From assembly GCA_011525915.1 (NCBI GenBank), contig WYBM01000015.1, positions 186,001 through 250,000 on the forward strand: DNA of 64,000 nucleotides, in the 5' to 3' direction. Positions within the stretch are counted from its first letter, which is position 1; every line of letters starts with the position of its first letter. This document shows, in pieces, positions 28,501-38,608 of the stretch. The stretch comes from Ardenticatenaceae bacterium. Its GTDB lineage: Bacteria; Chloroflexota; Anaerolineae; Promineifilales; Promineifilaceae. Made by a program: the position numbers and the translations under genes. The notes under the pieces are model-generated. The model made no database searches, was not told where the DNA came from, and saw only the letters and a program-made list of their open reading frames with translations.

Positions 28501-31150
28501 AGACTATCAAAAGATGGTGTACGAGTGGAACGATACCACGGTTGATTTCCCTAGAGATCATCTTGTTTATACGTTATTTGAAGCGTATGCCGCAAAACAT
28601 CCTAATGCGGTTGCTATTCGTTCTGCGGAAGGGAGTACAAGTTACGCTCAACTTAATCGGGATGCCAATTACATAGCCTGGTATTTAAAGAGCATCGGGG
28701 TTGGTCTAGAAACAGTTGTAGGCATTGGCACACGAAGATGCCCCAAAATGATTGCGGCCGTTTTGGGGGCTTTAAAAGCCGGTGGTGCTTATCTACCTAT
28801 TGATACATCTTGGCCCAGGGAAAGAGTCCAGCTCATACTGAAACAGGCCAATTGCTCTCTTCTTCTAACAACGTCAGACTCGCCTCAATGGGAACCATTT
28901 GATGATGTTGAGACCATTGAAATTGACCGCGATTTAGACAATTACAGAGGTGATCTAGAGAAAAAAGCCTCAGTTAATCCGACACCACTCGCTGTTCCCA
29001 CCAGTTTGGCCTATATAATTTTTACTTCCGGCAGTACGGGTGCGCCCAAAGGGGTGGCCATTGCCCACCAGTCTGTTTCAAATTTGCTGAATTGGTGTTA
29101 CCGAATGTTCAATTTTAATGAGACTGACGTAGGGTTGTGTGTAACTTCCTTAGCTTTTGACCTTTCCGTATTTGATATCTTTGGCTTGCTTGGCTGTGGC
29201 GCAAGTTTTTATATTACAAATGAAACCGAACGTAAAGACCCAGAAACCTTATTAGATATTTTAGTCCAAGAGCCTATTACTTTTTGGAATTCAGCCCCCA
29301 TCACACTAAGTCAGTTAAGCCCAATATTGCCAACCGCAGCCGGAAAACCTGGAACAAGCAGTTTACGATTGGCTTTCCTCAGTGGAGATTTTACGCCCTT
29401 ATCTTTACCAGATGAACTGCGCCAAGTCTTCCAAAATGCAAAAATTATCAATTTGGGCGGCGCCACAGAAGCAACGGTTTGGTCAAACTATTTCTGTGTA
29501 GAAGACATCGACCCCACCTGGCATAGCATTCCGTACGGAAAGCCAATAGACAATGCCCGTTACTATGTTCTCGACGCATCCTTACACCCATGCCCAATGG
29601 GGGTAGAGGGAGACTTATTCATTGCGGGCGAATGTCTAAGCACAGGGTATTTTGGGCAACCTGAGTTAACAAGCGTTTGTTTTATCCCAGACCCTTTCTC
29701 ACAAAAGCCTGGGGGAAAAATGTACAAAACGGGAGATCGTGCTTTTTATTTGCCTGATGGCAATCTTTCTTTTGTAGGCCGGGCCGACAATCAAGTTAAA
29801 GTCCGGGGCTATCGTGTTGAACTTGGCGAAATTGAACACCGCCTACGCGAACATCCAGCTATAAAAGATGCGGTTGTTTTAGTTCAAACAGATCGCTTTA
29901 ACGACAAAAAAATTGTTGCTTATGCCATTCCGGCTTCCACCAGCGTGCCAGAAGTGAAAGACATCAGAACGTTTGTGGCTAAAACACTGCCAGATTATAT
30001 GGTGCCAAACTTTGTTAGCTATGTTGATTTCTTCCCTTCAACAGCTAACGGCAAATTAGATCGTGATGCCTTGCCCTGGCCACTGCAAAATCAAGCTGCA
30101 GAATTAAAAGCGGAGGCATCTATGATAGATGCTCTCAGTGACGAAATAGGGCGGTTATTCTCAGACTTTCTGGAAATCGAGCAGATCAAACTAGACGAGG
30201 ATCTGTGGGATCAAGGCGTGACGTCCTTTACTGTTGTTCAGGTTTCAAACGCACTCTATGAAAAATACAACGTAAGAATTGCTGTCTCTGCTGTACTGGC
30301 AGAACCTACAGTCATTGCTATTGCCCGCTATTTGTCTGGCTCTTTGCCAGTATCCATTGATCACCCACTGCAAACTGAATCGGTGAACGATACAGTTCAG
30401 CTTGATTCAAAAGATCAGGCTAAAAAGCAGCCTCTCGATTCCATCGACTTTTTCTCTTTTGAAGATCAACAACGGTTTAAAAAATCTAACAAAAATTTAC
30501 GCAGCCTATCACCAGAAGAATCATTGCTGCCTTTGCAATCTATAGATATTTTTAATGAATATTATGATTGGCGAGCGACACATCGCAACTTTTTAAATGC
30601 GCAAATTCCTCATAATGCCTTCTGCCGCTTTTTGAGCCTGTTGCAGAAAAAGGAGTTCGATGGGAAACCTAAGTATCTTTATCCATCGGCCGGTGATACC
30701 TATGCGGTTCAGGTTTATCTAAATATTAAACATGATGCAGTAGAAGGGATTCCGGAAGGCTTATATTATTATCGGCCGAATGAACATTGCCTTCAACAAA
30801 TTAGCCGCCAATCATATGTTAACCGGGCCAACCATTTTTACTATAACCGGCCTATCTTTGACCAGGCTGGATTTGAAATTTATCTGGTGGGGCAATTAGA
30901 TGGCATTGAACCCCTTTATGAGGAATATAGCAAACAATTCCTTTTGTTAGAAGCAGGCTATATTGGGCAAACGTTGATGATGGGGCAGGCGGGCTGCGGT
31001 ATAGGGTTGTGTCCGGTTGGTCATATTACATTTGAGCATCTACGAACCCAATTGAAGCTAAACGACGGTCATGTTTTTTTGCATTCTTTTATAGGTGGAC
31101 GCGTGCCTGAGCCACAAAAGATTGGGCCAACGCCTGAGATTGTTGTTAAT
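25535..31150 (+). other. Thiazole-forming NRPS segment: carrier-Cy-Cy-A(Cys)-PCP-Ox
   Basis: The two cyclization domains are at about residues 109-538 and 543-949. Cy2 has a perfect DxxxxDxxS (D673, D678, S681). Cy1 keeps both aspartates (D242, D247) but has Gly250 in place of Ser. The A domain (996-1516; FTSGSTG at 1163) has specificity residues D-L-F-N-F-S-L-V-W, near the cysteine code DLYNLSLIWK. The oxidase (about 1636-1866) is a nitroreductase/SagB-like FMN domain (YPSAGDTYAVQVYL at 1716) of the kind that converts thiazolines to thiazoles. Together they should append a thiazole to the starter group. Confidence 0.88.
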
Positions 31151-34100
31151 GGGCAGCATCATACGCGGCAATCTGTAAATGACATTGCTATTGTTGGCCT
31201 GGCCGGGCAATATCCAGGCGCGGACACGCCTCATGATCTATGGCGCAATTTGCGGTCCGGTATTTCCTCGATCGGACCCATCCCCAGCAAGCGGCAATCC
31301 GATTTACAACAATGGTTTACTAACACAAATCATCATGGTGCAGAAGTTTCGGGCGGTTTTCTTTCCAATATCGAACATTTTGACAGTCTGCTTTTTCACA
31401 TTTCACCGCAAGAAGCTAAAACATTAGATCCTCAATTAAGGTTGTTGCTGCAAAATGTGTGGGCTTGTTTAGAAAATGCAGGATATTCACCAGATTTACT
31501 CCAGCGCAAAAACTATAGGGTTGGTGTATTTGTAGGTGTTATGTGGTATGACTACCAACAAGTCGGGGCAGATATAGCGGCGCATGCAGGCAGCACGCAA
31601 ATCACCTCTAGCGCATCTGATATAGCCAATCGCATCTCTCATTTCTTTCATTTCCAAGGGCCTAGTATTGCTGTAGATACATCTTGTTCGTCTGCGCTTA
31701 CGGCCGTTCATCTGGCATCAGAATCGTTAAAACGTAAAGAGTGTGATCTGGCATTGGTAGGCACAGTAAACCTGGTCGCTCACCCTCATCACATGCGGCT
31801 TTTGTCGGGTTTAAACCTGATCTCTAACAAAAAGCCGGCCGGTGCCTTTGATGGCAATTCGTCTGGTTGGGCAGTTGGTGAAGGTGTCGGCGCAATTTTA
31901 TTACGGCCGTTGGCTTCGGCAACCGCCAATCATGATATTGTTCACGGAATTATTGAAAACACCTGGATATCCCATGCGGGTTCCGGCAACCGCTTTGGTG
32001 TGCCTAACACGGCCGCTATCATCGACTCTTTACAACAGACATTGGCTGCTGGCAATCACCGTCCTTCAGATATTTCTTACGTGGAGACGGCCGTTTCCGG
32101 AGCAAGTTTGTCAGATGTAGCCGAAATCGAAGCCCTATCGGCAGTTTTTGCAGCAACTGAACGAACGGTACCGTTGTTAGTAGGGACCCTAAAACCAAAT
32201 ATCGGGCATCAAGAAGCGGCAGCCGGTCTTTCACAACTAACCAAGGTGCTTCTGCAACTAAAACACCGTCAGATCCCCCCTACACTGCTATCTGAACAGC
32301 GCAGCTCCCTTCTGCCTTGGGACAAACTACCCCTAAAATTTGTGCAGCAGTTAACAGATTGGGCACCTCCATCGGCAGAAAAGCCGCTGCGAGCCTTAAT
32401 TAATGCCGTAGGAGCAACCGGCTCGTATGCCCATGTTGTTGTCAGATCACTGCCTAACAAAGATGAGCAAATGAATTCTGACATTCATGTATCGCCGGAA
32501 CCGCAGGTCATTATTTTGTCCGCCGAAAGCAAGGAACAGTTAGGCATTATCGCCAGGAATCTGTTTGATCATATAACCTCCCTTTTGGGGCACAACATCC
32601 CGGTTCGGTTAGCAGACATAGCCTATACACTGCAAACAGGACGCACACACCTTACGCAGCGGTTAGCCATCATCTGCCATGATGTAGAAAGCCTGCTGCG
32701 CTTACTCTCGCAGTTCATTCAAGGCAAGCCAGCATCGGGGCTATATCTGGGACAGACCAGTGCCCGTCAATTGGCTGCCGCCCCTGAGCCAGCCACCCCT
32801 CAAGAGGCTGTGGCCCTATGGTTAGCCGGTCAGCATATTAAATGGGAAATCTTTTGGTCCGATGAAGCGTATCGCATAGAGCTGCCCACATACCCTTTTG
32901 CTAAAGAAGCCTACTGGGCTGATCCTATTGCCTATGGTACAGAAGAGTCTGTGCTATTAAAAAAAGAACCTCCCGCGGTGACAGATCAAACTCAAGTTGA
33001 GGACTATCTAAAGCGTATCTATGCCAATATATCTGGCATCCCCATTGACAAACTTGATGCCTGGCAGCATTTAGAAAACTATGGGCTAAACTCATTTTTA
33101 GTAGCTAGCTTAAATTCGCAGCTTGAGAAAGATTTTAAGAACACATCAATCCCTAAAACCATATTCTTCGAATACGCCAATTTAGCCCAAATAGCTGAAT
33201 ATCTGCATCAGCATATTCCCAACATTGATGATTACCTGACCCAAACCTTGAATTTAAGTGATGTTCCCTCGCGAACTGAGACACTCAAACTGCCCTCTGG
33301 TGCTGCCGTGGCTCACGCGATACAAAAAAGCACATCCATTACCCGTCACGCGCGTATACCAGACGATGATATTGCCATTGTGGGTATTGCCGGGCGTTAT
33401 CCACAAGCTACAAACCTTAAAGAGTTTTGGCAAGTGTTAAAGGACGGCCGTGATTGCATTACTCCCTGGCCAGAATCCCGGCAGCAGGCAGGCTGGCCTA
33501 CGGACGATATGTGGGGGTCTTTCTTAAAAGATGTTGATTGTTTTGATTCGTTGTTTTTTAACATTGCCCCCCGTGACGCCGATTTTATGGATCCACAAGA
33601 ACGGTTATTTTTAGAAGTTGTTTGGGAAACTTTGGAAAATGCCAACTGTACACAAGAGACCCTAAAAAACAGTTATGACTCAAACGTGGGTGTTTTTGTG
33701 GGATCCATGTACAACGATTATCCATTTTTTGGCGTCGAACAATTTGTCCATGGGCAGCTGGTTAGTGCCGGGTCATCTATTGCTGATATTGCAAATCGGG
33801 TTTCTTACTTCTTCGATCTTCACGGGCCAAGTTTAACCGTAGATACCATGTGTTCATCTTCCCTTACCGCTATTCATTTAGCCGTAGAAAGCTTAAAACG
33901 CGGCGAATGCAAGGCAGCCATAGCCGGCGGGGTTAATCTGTCTTTGCATCCAAACAAATTCATCGAACAACAAAGATTGCATATGACATCCAAGACGCAT
34001 CGATGCCGCAGTTTTGGTGCGGGCGGTGATGGCTTTGTTCCCGGTGAAGGTGTGGGCGCCATTTTGCTAAAGCCTCTGCAGGCCGCAGTGGCAGACGGAG

Positions 34101-37100
34101 ACCAAATACACGCCGTTATCAAGAGCACGGCCGTTAATCATGGAGGACGCACAAACGGATACACAGTGCCCAACCCCGCTTCGCAAGCAGAGCTCCTAAA
34201 CCAGGCGATTCTGCGAGCTGGAATTAGCCCGGAAACAGTTACTTACATAGAGGCACATGGCACGGGAACAGAACTTGGCGATCCCGTTGAAATCGAAGGC
34301 TTAAAAAGAGTTTTTGCCAACAAAAAGCGAACGATACCCTGTGCTGTTGGCTCAATAAAATCAAATATAGGTCATTTGGAAGGGGCTGCAGGCATTGCCG
34401 GTCTAACAAAAGTAGTGTTGCAAATGAAACACAATTGCCTTGTTCCAACGCTGCATTCCCAAGAAATAAACCCAAACATCGATCTCCAACAAACACCTTT
34501 TTTCTTCCCCCAAACCGTTACCGAATGGCCTTCTCCCGCTATGTCGGCTGAAAATGCGGCAGACCTTCCCAAACGTGCGGGCATCAGTTCATTTGGGGCC
34601 GGTGGTGCCAATGCCCATATTATTCTTGAAAGCTTTGAACCGGTGAGCTCCATACATACACCCCAAATAGTATTTGCACAACGTCCCCAACTCATGGTGT
34701 TGTCTGCCATGAATGAAGAAAGGCTGAAAGCCCTGGCTGCCAAACTCGCCATCCACATCAACACCTTAAACCAGGCAAGTTCTGCAAAAAACACATCTTC
34801 CATCTCTCAATTTTATTTGGAAGATGTTGCCTACACCCTGCAAAAAGGTCGGGAATCTCTACAAGAGAGGTTAGCTTTTGTCTGCTTTGATCTACAAGAA
34901 CTGCATGAAACACTAAGAAGCTTTAGTAATGGCACATTCACAAAAGGTTTAAGAGGCAGGGTTGCCAAACATAATCGGCCATCAGCAGTAGAACTACCTG
35001 ATTCTTTGCTTTTGTCTGAGGCTGCATTAATGGAAATAGGCCAACAATGGGTAAACGGAAAACAAATAAACTGGGAACCATTGCACCCTGATCGCAACCC
35101 CAATTTCGTCGAATTGCCTTCATATCCTTTTATAAAGAACCATCACTGGTTGCCACAAATGCAAAACCACCAGCAAATTCTTAAGAGCTTGTCACCCAAC
35201 AACAGCCCATCTAAAGCGTTGATGACAGACACACAGGCAGCCACCCCTGGCCCTAACCATTTTGTGCTTCTTAAAAAAGAATGGGCGCTGATCCATGCCC
35301 AAGCACAAAGCTTATTTAGTCCCACCGGTGCCCTGGTTTGCTTATTTCATGAAGGCTCCGAGCCCGTTGCTAAAGAACTCGTCAACCAGTTTGGACCTAA
35401 CCACATCCTTCTCTTACGAGAAGGGGCCAACAAATTTGACGGAATCCCTAGTTACCATGACATCAACAGCGCTGAAGAAGCAATAGGCATGCTTCTGGCA
35501 GAAGCAAAAAACCGGGTTTCCGGTTGGATCGATTTGTGCGATCTATATGCGCACAGCGAGCACACACTCTTTTGGGCAGAAAGATTGATTATTTTGCAAT
35601 CAATCATCAAAGAATTCAGATACACTGGTCTAACATCATTGCATGTGACACAAGGCCTACATGAAGTTGCCGGCCCCACTCCCTCTCTAGTTGGGGCCCC
35701 GATTGCCGGATTTATGCGCACCCTTACTTCTGAATACCCAACCGTTGTTAGCAAAATGGTTGATACAGATCTGCCAGTTGCGCAGTTTAAATCAGTCGTT
35801 GAGCAACTTATCAGTGAATGGTGCATAACTGACGAATACACCGAAATATGTTACAGAGAAGGGCTCCGTTATTGCCCACAAATTGTAGAAACCATATCCC
35901 GGAACGCACCACAAAGCTTCGACCCAAATAAAGTTTACATCGTTACGGGAGGCCTGCGTGGCATTGGCGCTTTGGTTGCTCGTTACTTAGCAGACAACGG
36001 CGCGCGCAAGCTCCTATTAATGAATACAAGAGCCCTGCCGTCGCGTAATCAATGGGACAAGCCCAATTTGCCAACATACGAAACTGATGCAATCAGTCAC
36101 ATAAAAGAGCTGGAAAGTCGTGGCGTTCAAATTTTGATCTACTCAGGAAAACTAACTGATCACTTCAAACTGGCCACATTTTTGGAGCAAGCCCGCGTGT
36201 CTTTAGGGGAAATAGCTGGTGTCATTCATTGTGCTGGGTATATATCTAACACACACACCGCCTTCATTAATAAAGATCTGACACAAATAAACGATGTCTT
36301 TGAGCCAAAAGTTCAGGGTCTAATGATGCTAACCCAGTTGCTGGCATCTGATAATCTCTCATTTTTTGTTCTGTTTTCTTCTATTGCATCTGTTATCCCC
36401 CAATTGGGAGCCGGCATAAGTGATTACGCTGCTGCCAATGCCTTCATGAACTTTTTTGCAAATTATCAAAATCGTGGGGGCAAGCACTATTTTAAGTCGA
36501 TCGCTTGGCCGAGCTGGACCAATTTTGGGATGAACAAGGGTGAATCTGAACTGTACAATCAAATGGGCTTAGGTAGCATAAGCAATGAGATGGGGTTGAA
36601 AATCTTAGAAGATACATTGTCATCTGATAATACAGGTTGTTTGATCCCATACCCCGTTGCTTACGGGTTTGCCTCCCCTGAAACACTTTTTAACAGCACA
36701 AAACAATCGACATTGGTTGCTAACAGAGGTACAGAAAGCATTTCTTCCCTCAACAAAAATGGCAATCACCCGCACGACGAGCAAATTTATGCAAGCGAGC
36801 CTGTCATAGCTGACCATTCTATGCAGTGGTTGACCGATATTTTTGTTGACACGTTGGGCATTCAAGAAAAATATCTTGATCCCCAAGCTTTGTTTGGAGA
36901 TTTAGGCGTTGAATCAGTCATGTTAGGTGATCTGCTGCGAAAGATCGAGGCATACCTGGAGCGGTCTCTTGAACCATCTTTGCTTTTTAACAACCCCACC
37001 CTCCATCAGTTAACCACACATATTCAGAGAGAATATTTAAGCCAAAAGAGTGAAAAAATTGTAAGTGAACCGGTTAACTTCCGTTTGCAAGACAACCTGG

Positions 37101-38608
37101 CCACACCAAATACATTTAATACTGCTAACCTAAATAACACAAAAGATCTTAAGGGAAAGCAAATTGCTGTTATTGGTATGGCTTGCCGTTTTCCGGGAGC
37201 AGAAAACGTATCCGCATTTTGGGCAAACTTAAAAAATGGTCAATGTGCAATCACTGAAGTGCCCCCCAGCCGTTGGGATCACAAAAAACTGTACCAATCG
37301 ACTTATCAGGTAGGGAAAAGCATTAGCAAATGGGGTGGCTTCTTGGAACATATTGAATACTTTGATCCTCAACGATTCAGCATGACCGACGAAGAAGCAA
37401 CCTGCCTTGATCCGGCTACGCGCCTTACCTTGGAAAACACGCTTGCCTGTCTGGCTGATGCCGGCTACAACGAAAAAGAGCTTTGGGGGCATGATGTGGG
37501 TGTGTTTATTGGTACAAGAATATCAGATTATGGCAAACGCATTGGCATCCGGCCTGGAAATGTGACCTTCGGCTCTGATCAGAATTTTATTGCTGCCTAT
37601 ATTGCCCATCAGTTTAACTTTACCGGCCCCAATATGGTAGTAGATACTGCTTGTTCCTCTTCTGTGGTAAGCATCCAGCTGGCCATTAGAAGCCTGCTTG
37701 AGGGAGAGTCAGAAATAGCCATTGCAGGTGGGGTAGATATTTTGTTAAACGAAAAACCTTACCTGGAATTTAGTGCGATGCAAGCACTATCACCATCTGG
37801 GAAGTGTTACGCATTTGATGAACGCGCCAATGGAATGGTTCCCGGAGAAGGCTGTGGTGTGATACTTCTCAAGCCATTGGAGCAAGCCCTGCAGGATGGC
37901 GATCAGATACATTGCGTGATCGATGCCGTTGCCGTTGGTAATGATGGTAGAACAATGGGATTAACCACGCCAAATCCTCATGCTCAGGCCAGGGTCATAA
38001 GAAAGGCGTTGCAACTAAGCGGTTACGCCGCCGAAGATATAGAAATGATTGAGGCACATGGAACAGGAACCATGATAGGTGATCCCATAGAACTGCGGGC
38101 ATTAACAGAAGTATACCGCGAGTCTACGGGCAACAGTGGTTATTGTGCTATCGGAAGCGTCAAATCCAATTTAGGTCATCTGCTTAGCGCAGCCGGTATT
38201 GCCGGGTTCATAAAAGTTGCGCTAGCCCTTGAACATGGTCAAATTCCTTCAACGTTGTTTTGTGAAGCGCCTAATCCAAGATTTGATTTTAAACAATCAC
38301 CATTTTACCCGGCCACCACGCTCAAACCTTGGTCGCCGGGGTCAGGTTTACGCATCGCTGGATTAAGTTCATTTGGGCTGGGAGGAACAAATGCTCATCT
38401 GATCGCCAGTGAACTAGATCCTAAATTGCGTGCGGCATATCCCAAACAAAGAACGCCATTGCCGGTACCAACTTTTGTTAGGAAACGGCTTTGGTTAGAT
38501 AGTTTAACGAACCCAGTCCAGCCTGATGAACTACCCAGTAATGGAGCTAAACGTGCAAACGAACAGTTCGTTGCTTCAATTCTAGACCTTCACTTTAATG
38601 AATCATAA
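25535..38608 (+). CDS. Hybrid NRPS / trans-AT PKS megasynthase 1 (thiazole-forming, 4357 aa)
   Basis: Domain order: carrier (Ser49), Cy1, Cy2, A (cysteine-like), PCP (Ser1564), FMN oxidase; KS1, ACP (Ser2520); KS2, KR, ACP (Ser3794); KS3 at the C terminus. There is no acyltransferase in any module, so malonyl units must come from a separate AT that is not in this window. The protein begins with a carrier and no loading A domain, so its starter acyl or aminoacyl group must be supplied in trans. The last KS has no partner domains on this protein; they follow on the next one, whose start codon overlaps this stop by one base. The layout closely resembles my recollection of leinamycin LnmI. Details by module are given in separate entries. 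Confidence 0.96.
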   Translation: MKPEKPRSEIPQTNLTISEIEQYVQELLEQIIPEGISPDLTLRQNGLDSMKAARLWLDIESKYQVDIPIEKMANAGLPELARRIFEKATTALVNPGRLSIQTNPNAHSEPFPLTPIQESYLMGKQAGLTLDLAGCHQYIEFEVTDIDINRLRQAWQKLVDHHDMLRTKILPSGRQIVQEQAPDWQLITHNHTNKTPGERDDHIKSIRHRISQHIYPIGQWPLFNIEVSFVESGTSIVHFSIDSIITDGHGQALLLEQWANCYNEPNVQLTASTLTARDILISLQSQRGGEAYQNDIKYWLQTLKGMPDGPLLPVYLPSGEDNTNRHFKRTPLTGMLTASQWGMLKQQANRLDVSSTSLLLTLFANVLAYHQERNPFSLILTTNDRLRLPAEVDHIVGPFTSSAIIIVERKPEDSIDVFCQRVHEKLWQGLEHATVSGVTAVREIRNRDKSHKLTQLPVVFTSMIGTGPNGRQDGGFAANISYAVSQTSDIFLDCQVWEQADDLHFRWDVALNLYPKGVIETLFIRFQNALETLCAGYESHQLYPLNALQQAYYVARTLNAVGTWNGCQMYESFDMEEFDHAKLETALLHLINAYAAMRSYLTHEGKLAFIPNTLPKWHIPFIDLTHAQEPLSTISLIREEMSSQAFSLGLWPSFDVRVTCQAGLQATVHCSFDLAVFDAPSIHFLCRELFRFYMDPSATPKTVTSVAAYLDKQRALQSLPEYAEWREHWKRRFAHIPAGPKLQKSESERKRIRLEGIRINWELLQQKAQKHQVSPDSVLSAVFSEVLSRWFEGDFAFTVVRWREDKEIYRPGEFTELSWLQETHKSMSLVEKAALYQQVIDEDMVADAVSGLNELRNRVMQERSRGAFDFPVVYTTIIDVTDNPLPSFVKPGQWLSCTPDVSLDCIAIRDNSELFFCWDVVEQDIPVSMLQQMFDEFKRALHLIVTEEVDWQTVNLHKLARPESQIDLLSRSKHSNNGREQDSKQLSAADYQKMVYEWNDTTVDFPRDHLVYTLFEAYAAKHPNAVAIRSAEGSTSYAQLNRDANYIAWYLKSIGVGLETVVGIGTRRCPKMIAAVLGALKAGGAYLPIDTSWPRERVQLILKQANCSLLLTTSDSPQWEPFDDVETIEIDRDLDNYRGDLEKKASVNPTPLAVPTSLAYIIFTSGSTGAPKGVAIAHQSVSNLLNWCYRMFNFNETDVGLCVTSLAFDLSVFDIFGLLGCGASFYITNETERKDPETLLDILVQEPITFWNSAPITLSQLSPILPTAAGKPGTSSLRLAFLSGDFTPLSLPDELRQVFQNAKIINLGGATEATVWSNYFCVEDIDPTWHSIPYGKPIDNARYYVLDASLHPCPMGVEGDLFIAGECLSTGYFGQPELTSVCFIPDPFSQKPGGKMYKTGDRAFYLPDGNLSFVGRADNQVKVRGYRVELGEIEHRLREHPAIKDAVVLVQTDRFNDKKIVAYAIPASTSVPEVKDIRTFVAKTLPDYMVPNFVSYVDFFPSTANGKLDRDALPWPLQNQAAELKAEASMIDALSDEIGRLFSDFLEIEQIKLDEDLWDQGVTSFTVVQVSNALYEKYNVRIAVSAVLAEPTVIAIARYLSGSLPVSIDHPLQTESVNDTVQLDSKDQAKKQPLDSIDFFSFEDQQRFKKSNKNLRSLSPEESLLPLQSIDIFNEYYDWRATHRNFLNAQIPHNAFCRFLSLLQKKEFDGKPKYLYPSAGDTYAVQVYLNIKHDAVEGIPEGLYYYRPNEHCLQQISRQSYVNRANHFYYNRPIFDQAGFEIYLVGQLDGIEPLYEEYSKQFLLLEAGYIGQTLMMGQAGCGIGLCPVGHITFEHLRTQLKLNDGHVFLHSFIGGRVPEPQKIGPTPEIVVNGQHHTRQSVNDIAIVGLAGQYPGADTPHDLWRNLRSGISSIGPIPSKRQSDLQQWFTNTNHHGAEVSGGFLSNIEHFDSLLFHISPQEAKTLDPQLRLLLQNVWACLENAGYSPDLLQRKNYRVGVFVGVMWYDYQQVGADIAAHAGSTQITSSASDIANRISHFFHFQGPSIAVDTSCSSALTAVHLASESLKRKECDLALVGTVNLVAHPHHMRLLSGLNLISNKKPAGAFDGNSSGWAVGEGVGAILLRPLASATANHDIVHGIIENTWISHAGSGNRFGVPNTAAIIDSLQQTLAAGNHRPSDISYVETAVSGASLSDVAEIEALSAVFAATERTVPLLVGTLKPNIGHQEAAAGLSQLTKVLLQLKHRQIPPTLLSEQRSSLLPWDKLPLKFVQQLTDWAPPSAEKPLRALINAVGATGSYAHVVVRSLPNKDEQMNSDIHVSPEPQVIILSAESKEQLGIIARNLFDHITSLLGHNIPVRLADIAYTLQTGRTHLTQRLAIICHDVESLLRLLSQFIQGKPASGLYLGQTSARQLAAAPEPATPQEAVALWLAGQHIKWEIFWSDEAYRIELPTYPFAKEAYWADPIAYGTEESVLLKKEPPAVTDQTQVEDYLKRIYANISGIPIDKLDAWQHLENYGLNSFLVASLNSQLEKDFKNTSIPKTIFFEYANLAQIAEYLHQHIPNIDDYLTQTLNLSDVPSRTETLKLPSGAAVAHAIQKSTSITRHARIPDDDIAIVGIAGRYPQATNLKEFWQVLKDGRDCITPWPESRQQAGWPTDDMWGSFLKDVDCFDSLFFNIAPRDADFMDPQERLFLEVVWETLENANCTQETLKNSYDSNVGVFVGSMYNDYPFFGVEQFVHGQLVSAGSSIADIANRVSYFFDLHGPSLTVDTMCSSSLTAIHLAVESLKRGECKAAIAGGVNLSLHPNKFIEQQRLHMTSKTHRCRSFGAGGDGFVPGEGVGAILLKPLQAAVADGDQIHAVIKSTAVNHGGRTNGYTVPNPASQAELLNQAILRAGISPETVTYIEAHGTGTELGDPVEIEGLKRVFANKKRTIPCAVGSIKSNIGHLEGAAGIAGLTKVVLQMKHNCLVPTLHSQEINPNIDLQQTPFFFPQTVTEWPSPAMSAENAADLPKRAGISSFGAGGANAHIILESFEPVSSIHTPQIVFAQRPQLMVLSAMNEERLKALAAKLAIHINTLNQASSAKNTSSISQFYLEDVAYTLQKGRESLQERLAFVCFDLQELHETLRSFSNGTFTKGLRGRVAKHNRPSAVELPDSLLLSEAALMEIGQQWVNGKQINWEPLHPDRNPNFVELPSYPFIKNHHWLPQMQNHQQILKSLSPNNSPSKALMTDTQAATPGPNHFVLLKKEWALIHAQAQSLFSPTGALVCLFHEGSEPVAKELVNQFGPNHILLLREGANKFDGIPSYHDINSAEEAIGMLLAEAKNRVSGWIDLCDLYAHSEHTLFWAERLIILQSIIKEFRYTGLTSLHVTQGLHEVAGPTPSLVGAPIAGFMRTLTSEYPTVVSKMVDTDLPVAQFKSVVEQLISEWCITDEYTEICYREGLRYCPQIVETISRNAPQSFDPNKVYIVTGGLRGIGALVARYLADNGARKLLLMNTRALPSRNQWDKPNLPTYETDAISHIKELESRGVQILIYSGKLTDHFKLATFLEQARVSLGEIAGVIHCAGYISNTHTAFINKDLTQINDVFEPKVQGLMMLTQLLASDNLSFFVLFSSIASVIPQLGAGISDYAAANAFMNFFANYQNRGGKHYFKSIAWPSWTNFGMNKGESELYNQMGLGSISNEMGLKILEDTLSSDNTGCLIPYPVAYGFASPETLFNSTKQSTLVANRGTESISSLNKNGNHPHDEQIYASEPVIADHSMQWLTDIFVDTLGIQEKYLDPQALFGDLGVESVMLGDLLRKIEAYLERSLEPSLLFNNPTLHQLTTHIQREYLSQKSEKIVSEPVNFRLQDNLATPNTFNTANLNNTKDLKGKQIAVIGMACRFPGAENVSAFWANLKNGQCAITEVPPSRWDHKKLYQSTYQVGKSISKWGGFLEHIEYFDPQRFSMTDEEATCLDPATRLTLENTLACLADAGYNEKELWGHDVGVFIGTRISDYGKRIGIRPGNVTFGSDQNFIAAYIAHQFNFTGPNMVVDTACSSSVVSIQLAIRSLLEGESEIAIAGGVDILLNEKPYLEFSAMQALSPSGKCYAFDERANGMVPGEGCGVILLKPLEQALQDGDQIHCVIDAVAVGNDGRTMGLTTPNPHAQARVIRKALQLSGYAAEDIEMIEAHGTGTMIGDPIELRALTEVYRESTGNSGYCAIGSVKSNLGHLLSAAGIAGFIKVALALEHGQIPSTLFCEAPNPRFDFKQSPFYPATTLKPWSPGSGLRIAGLSSFGLGGTNAHLIASELDPKLRAAYPKQRTPLPVPTFVRKRLWLDSLTNPVQPDELPSNGAKRANEQFVASILDLHFNES
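31170..33290 (+). other. KS1-ACP, non-elongating ketosynthase module
   Basis: KS1 (about residues 1881-2305) keeps the acyl-binding cysteine (DTSCSS, Cys2051) and the second histidine (KPNIGH, His2225). The HGTGT motif is replaced by A-V-S-G-A, putting Ala2186 at the position of the first catalytic histidine needed for decarboxylative condensation. Such KS0 domains only pass the chain on. The ACP serine is Ser2520 (YGLNSF). Confidence 0.85.
33360..37050 (+). other. KS2-KR-ACP module
   Basis: KS2 (about 2612-3036) has Cys2773 in an unusual DTMCSSS context (normally DTACSSS) and His2908 in EAHGTGT. The ketoreductase has TGGLRGIG near 3470 and the catalytic Tyr3631 in DYAAAN. The ACP serine is Ser3794 in GVESV (the usual D before Ser is E). 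Expected output is a beta-hydroxy thioester unless a later DH acts on it. Confidence 0.88.

Noticed and set aside
34372-35841. Reverse-strand frames of 129-143 codons inside megasynthase 1
   Set aside because: They overlap conserved KS and linker sequence on the + strand, lack ribosome sites, and encode no recognisable domain.
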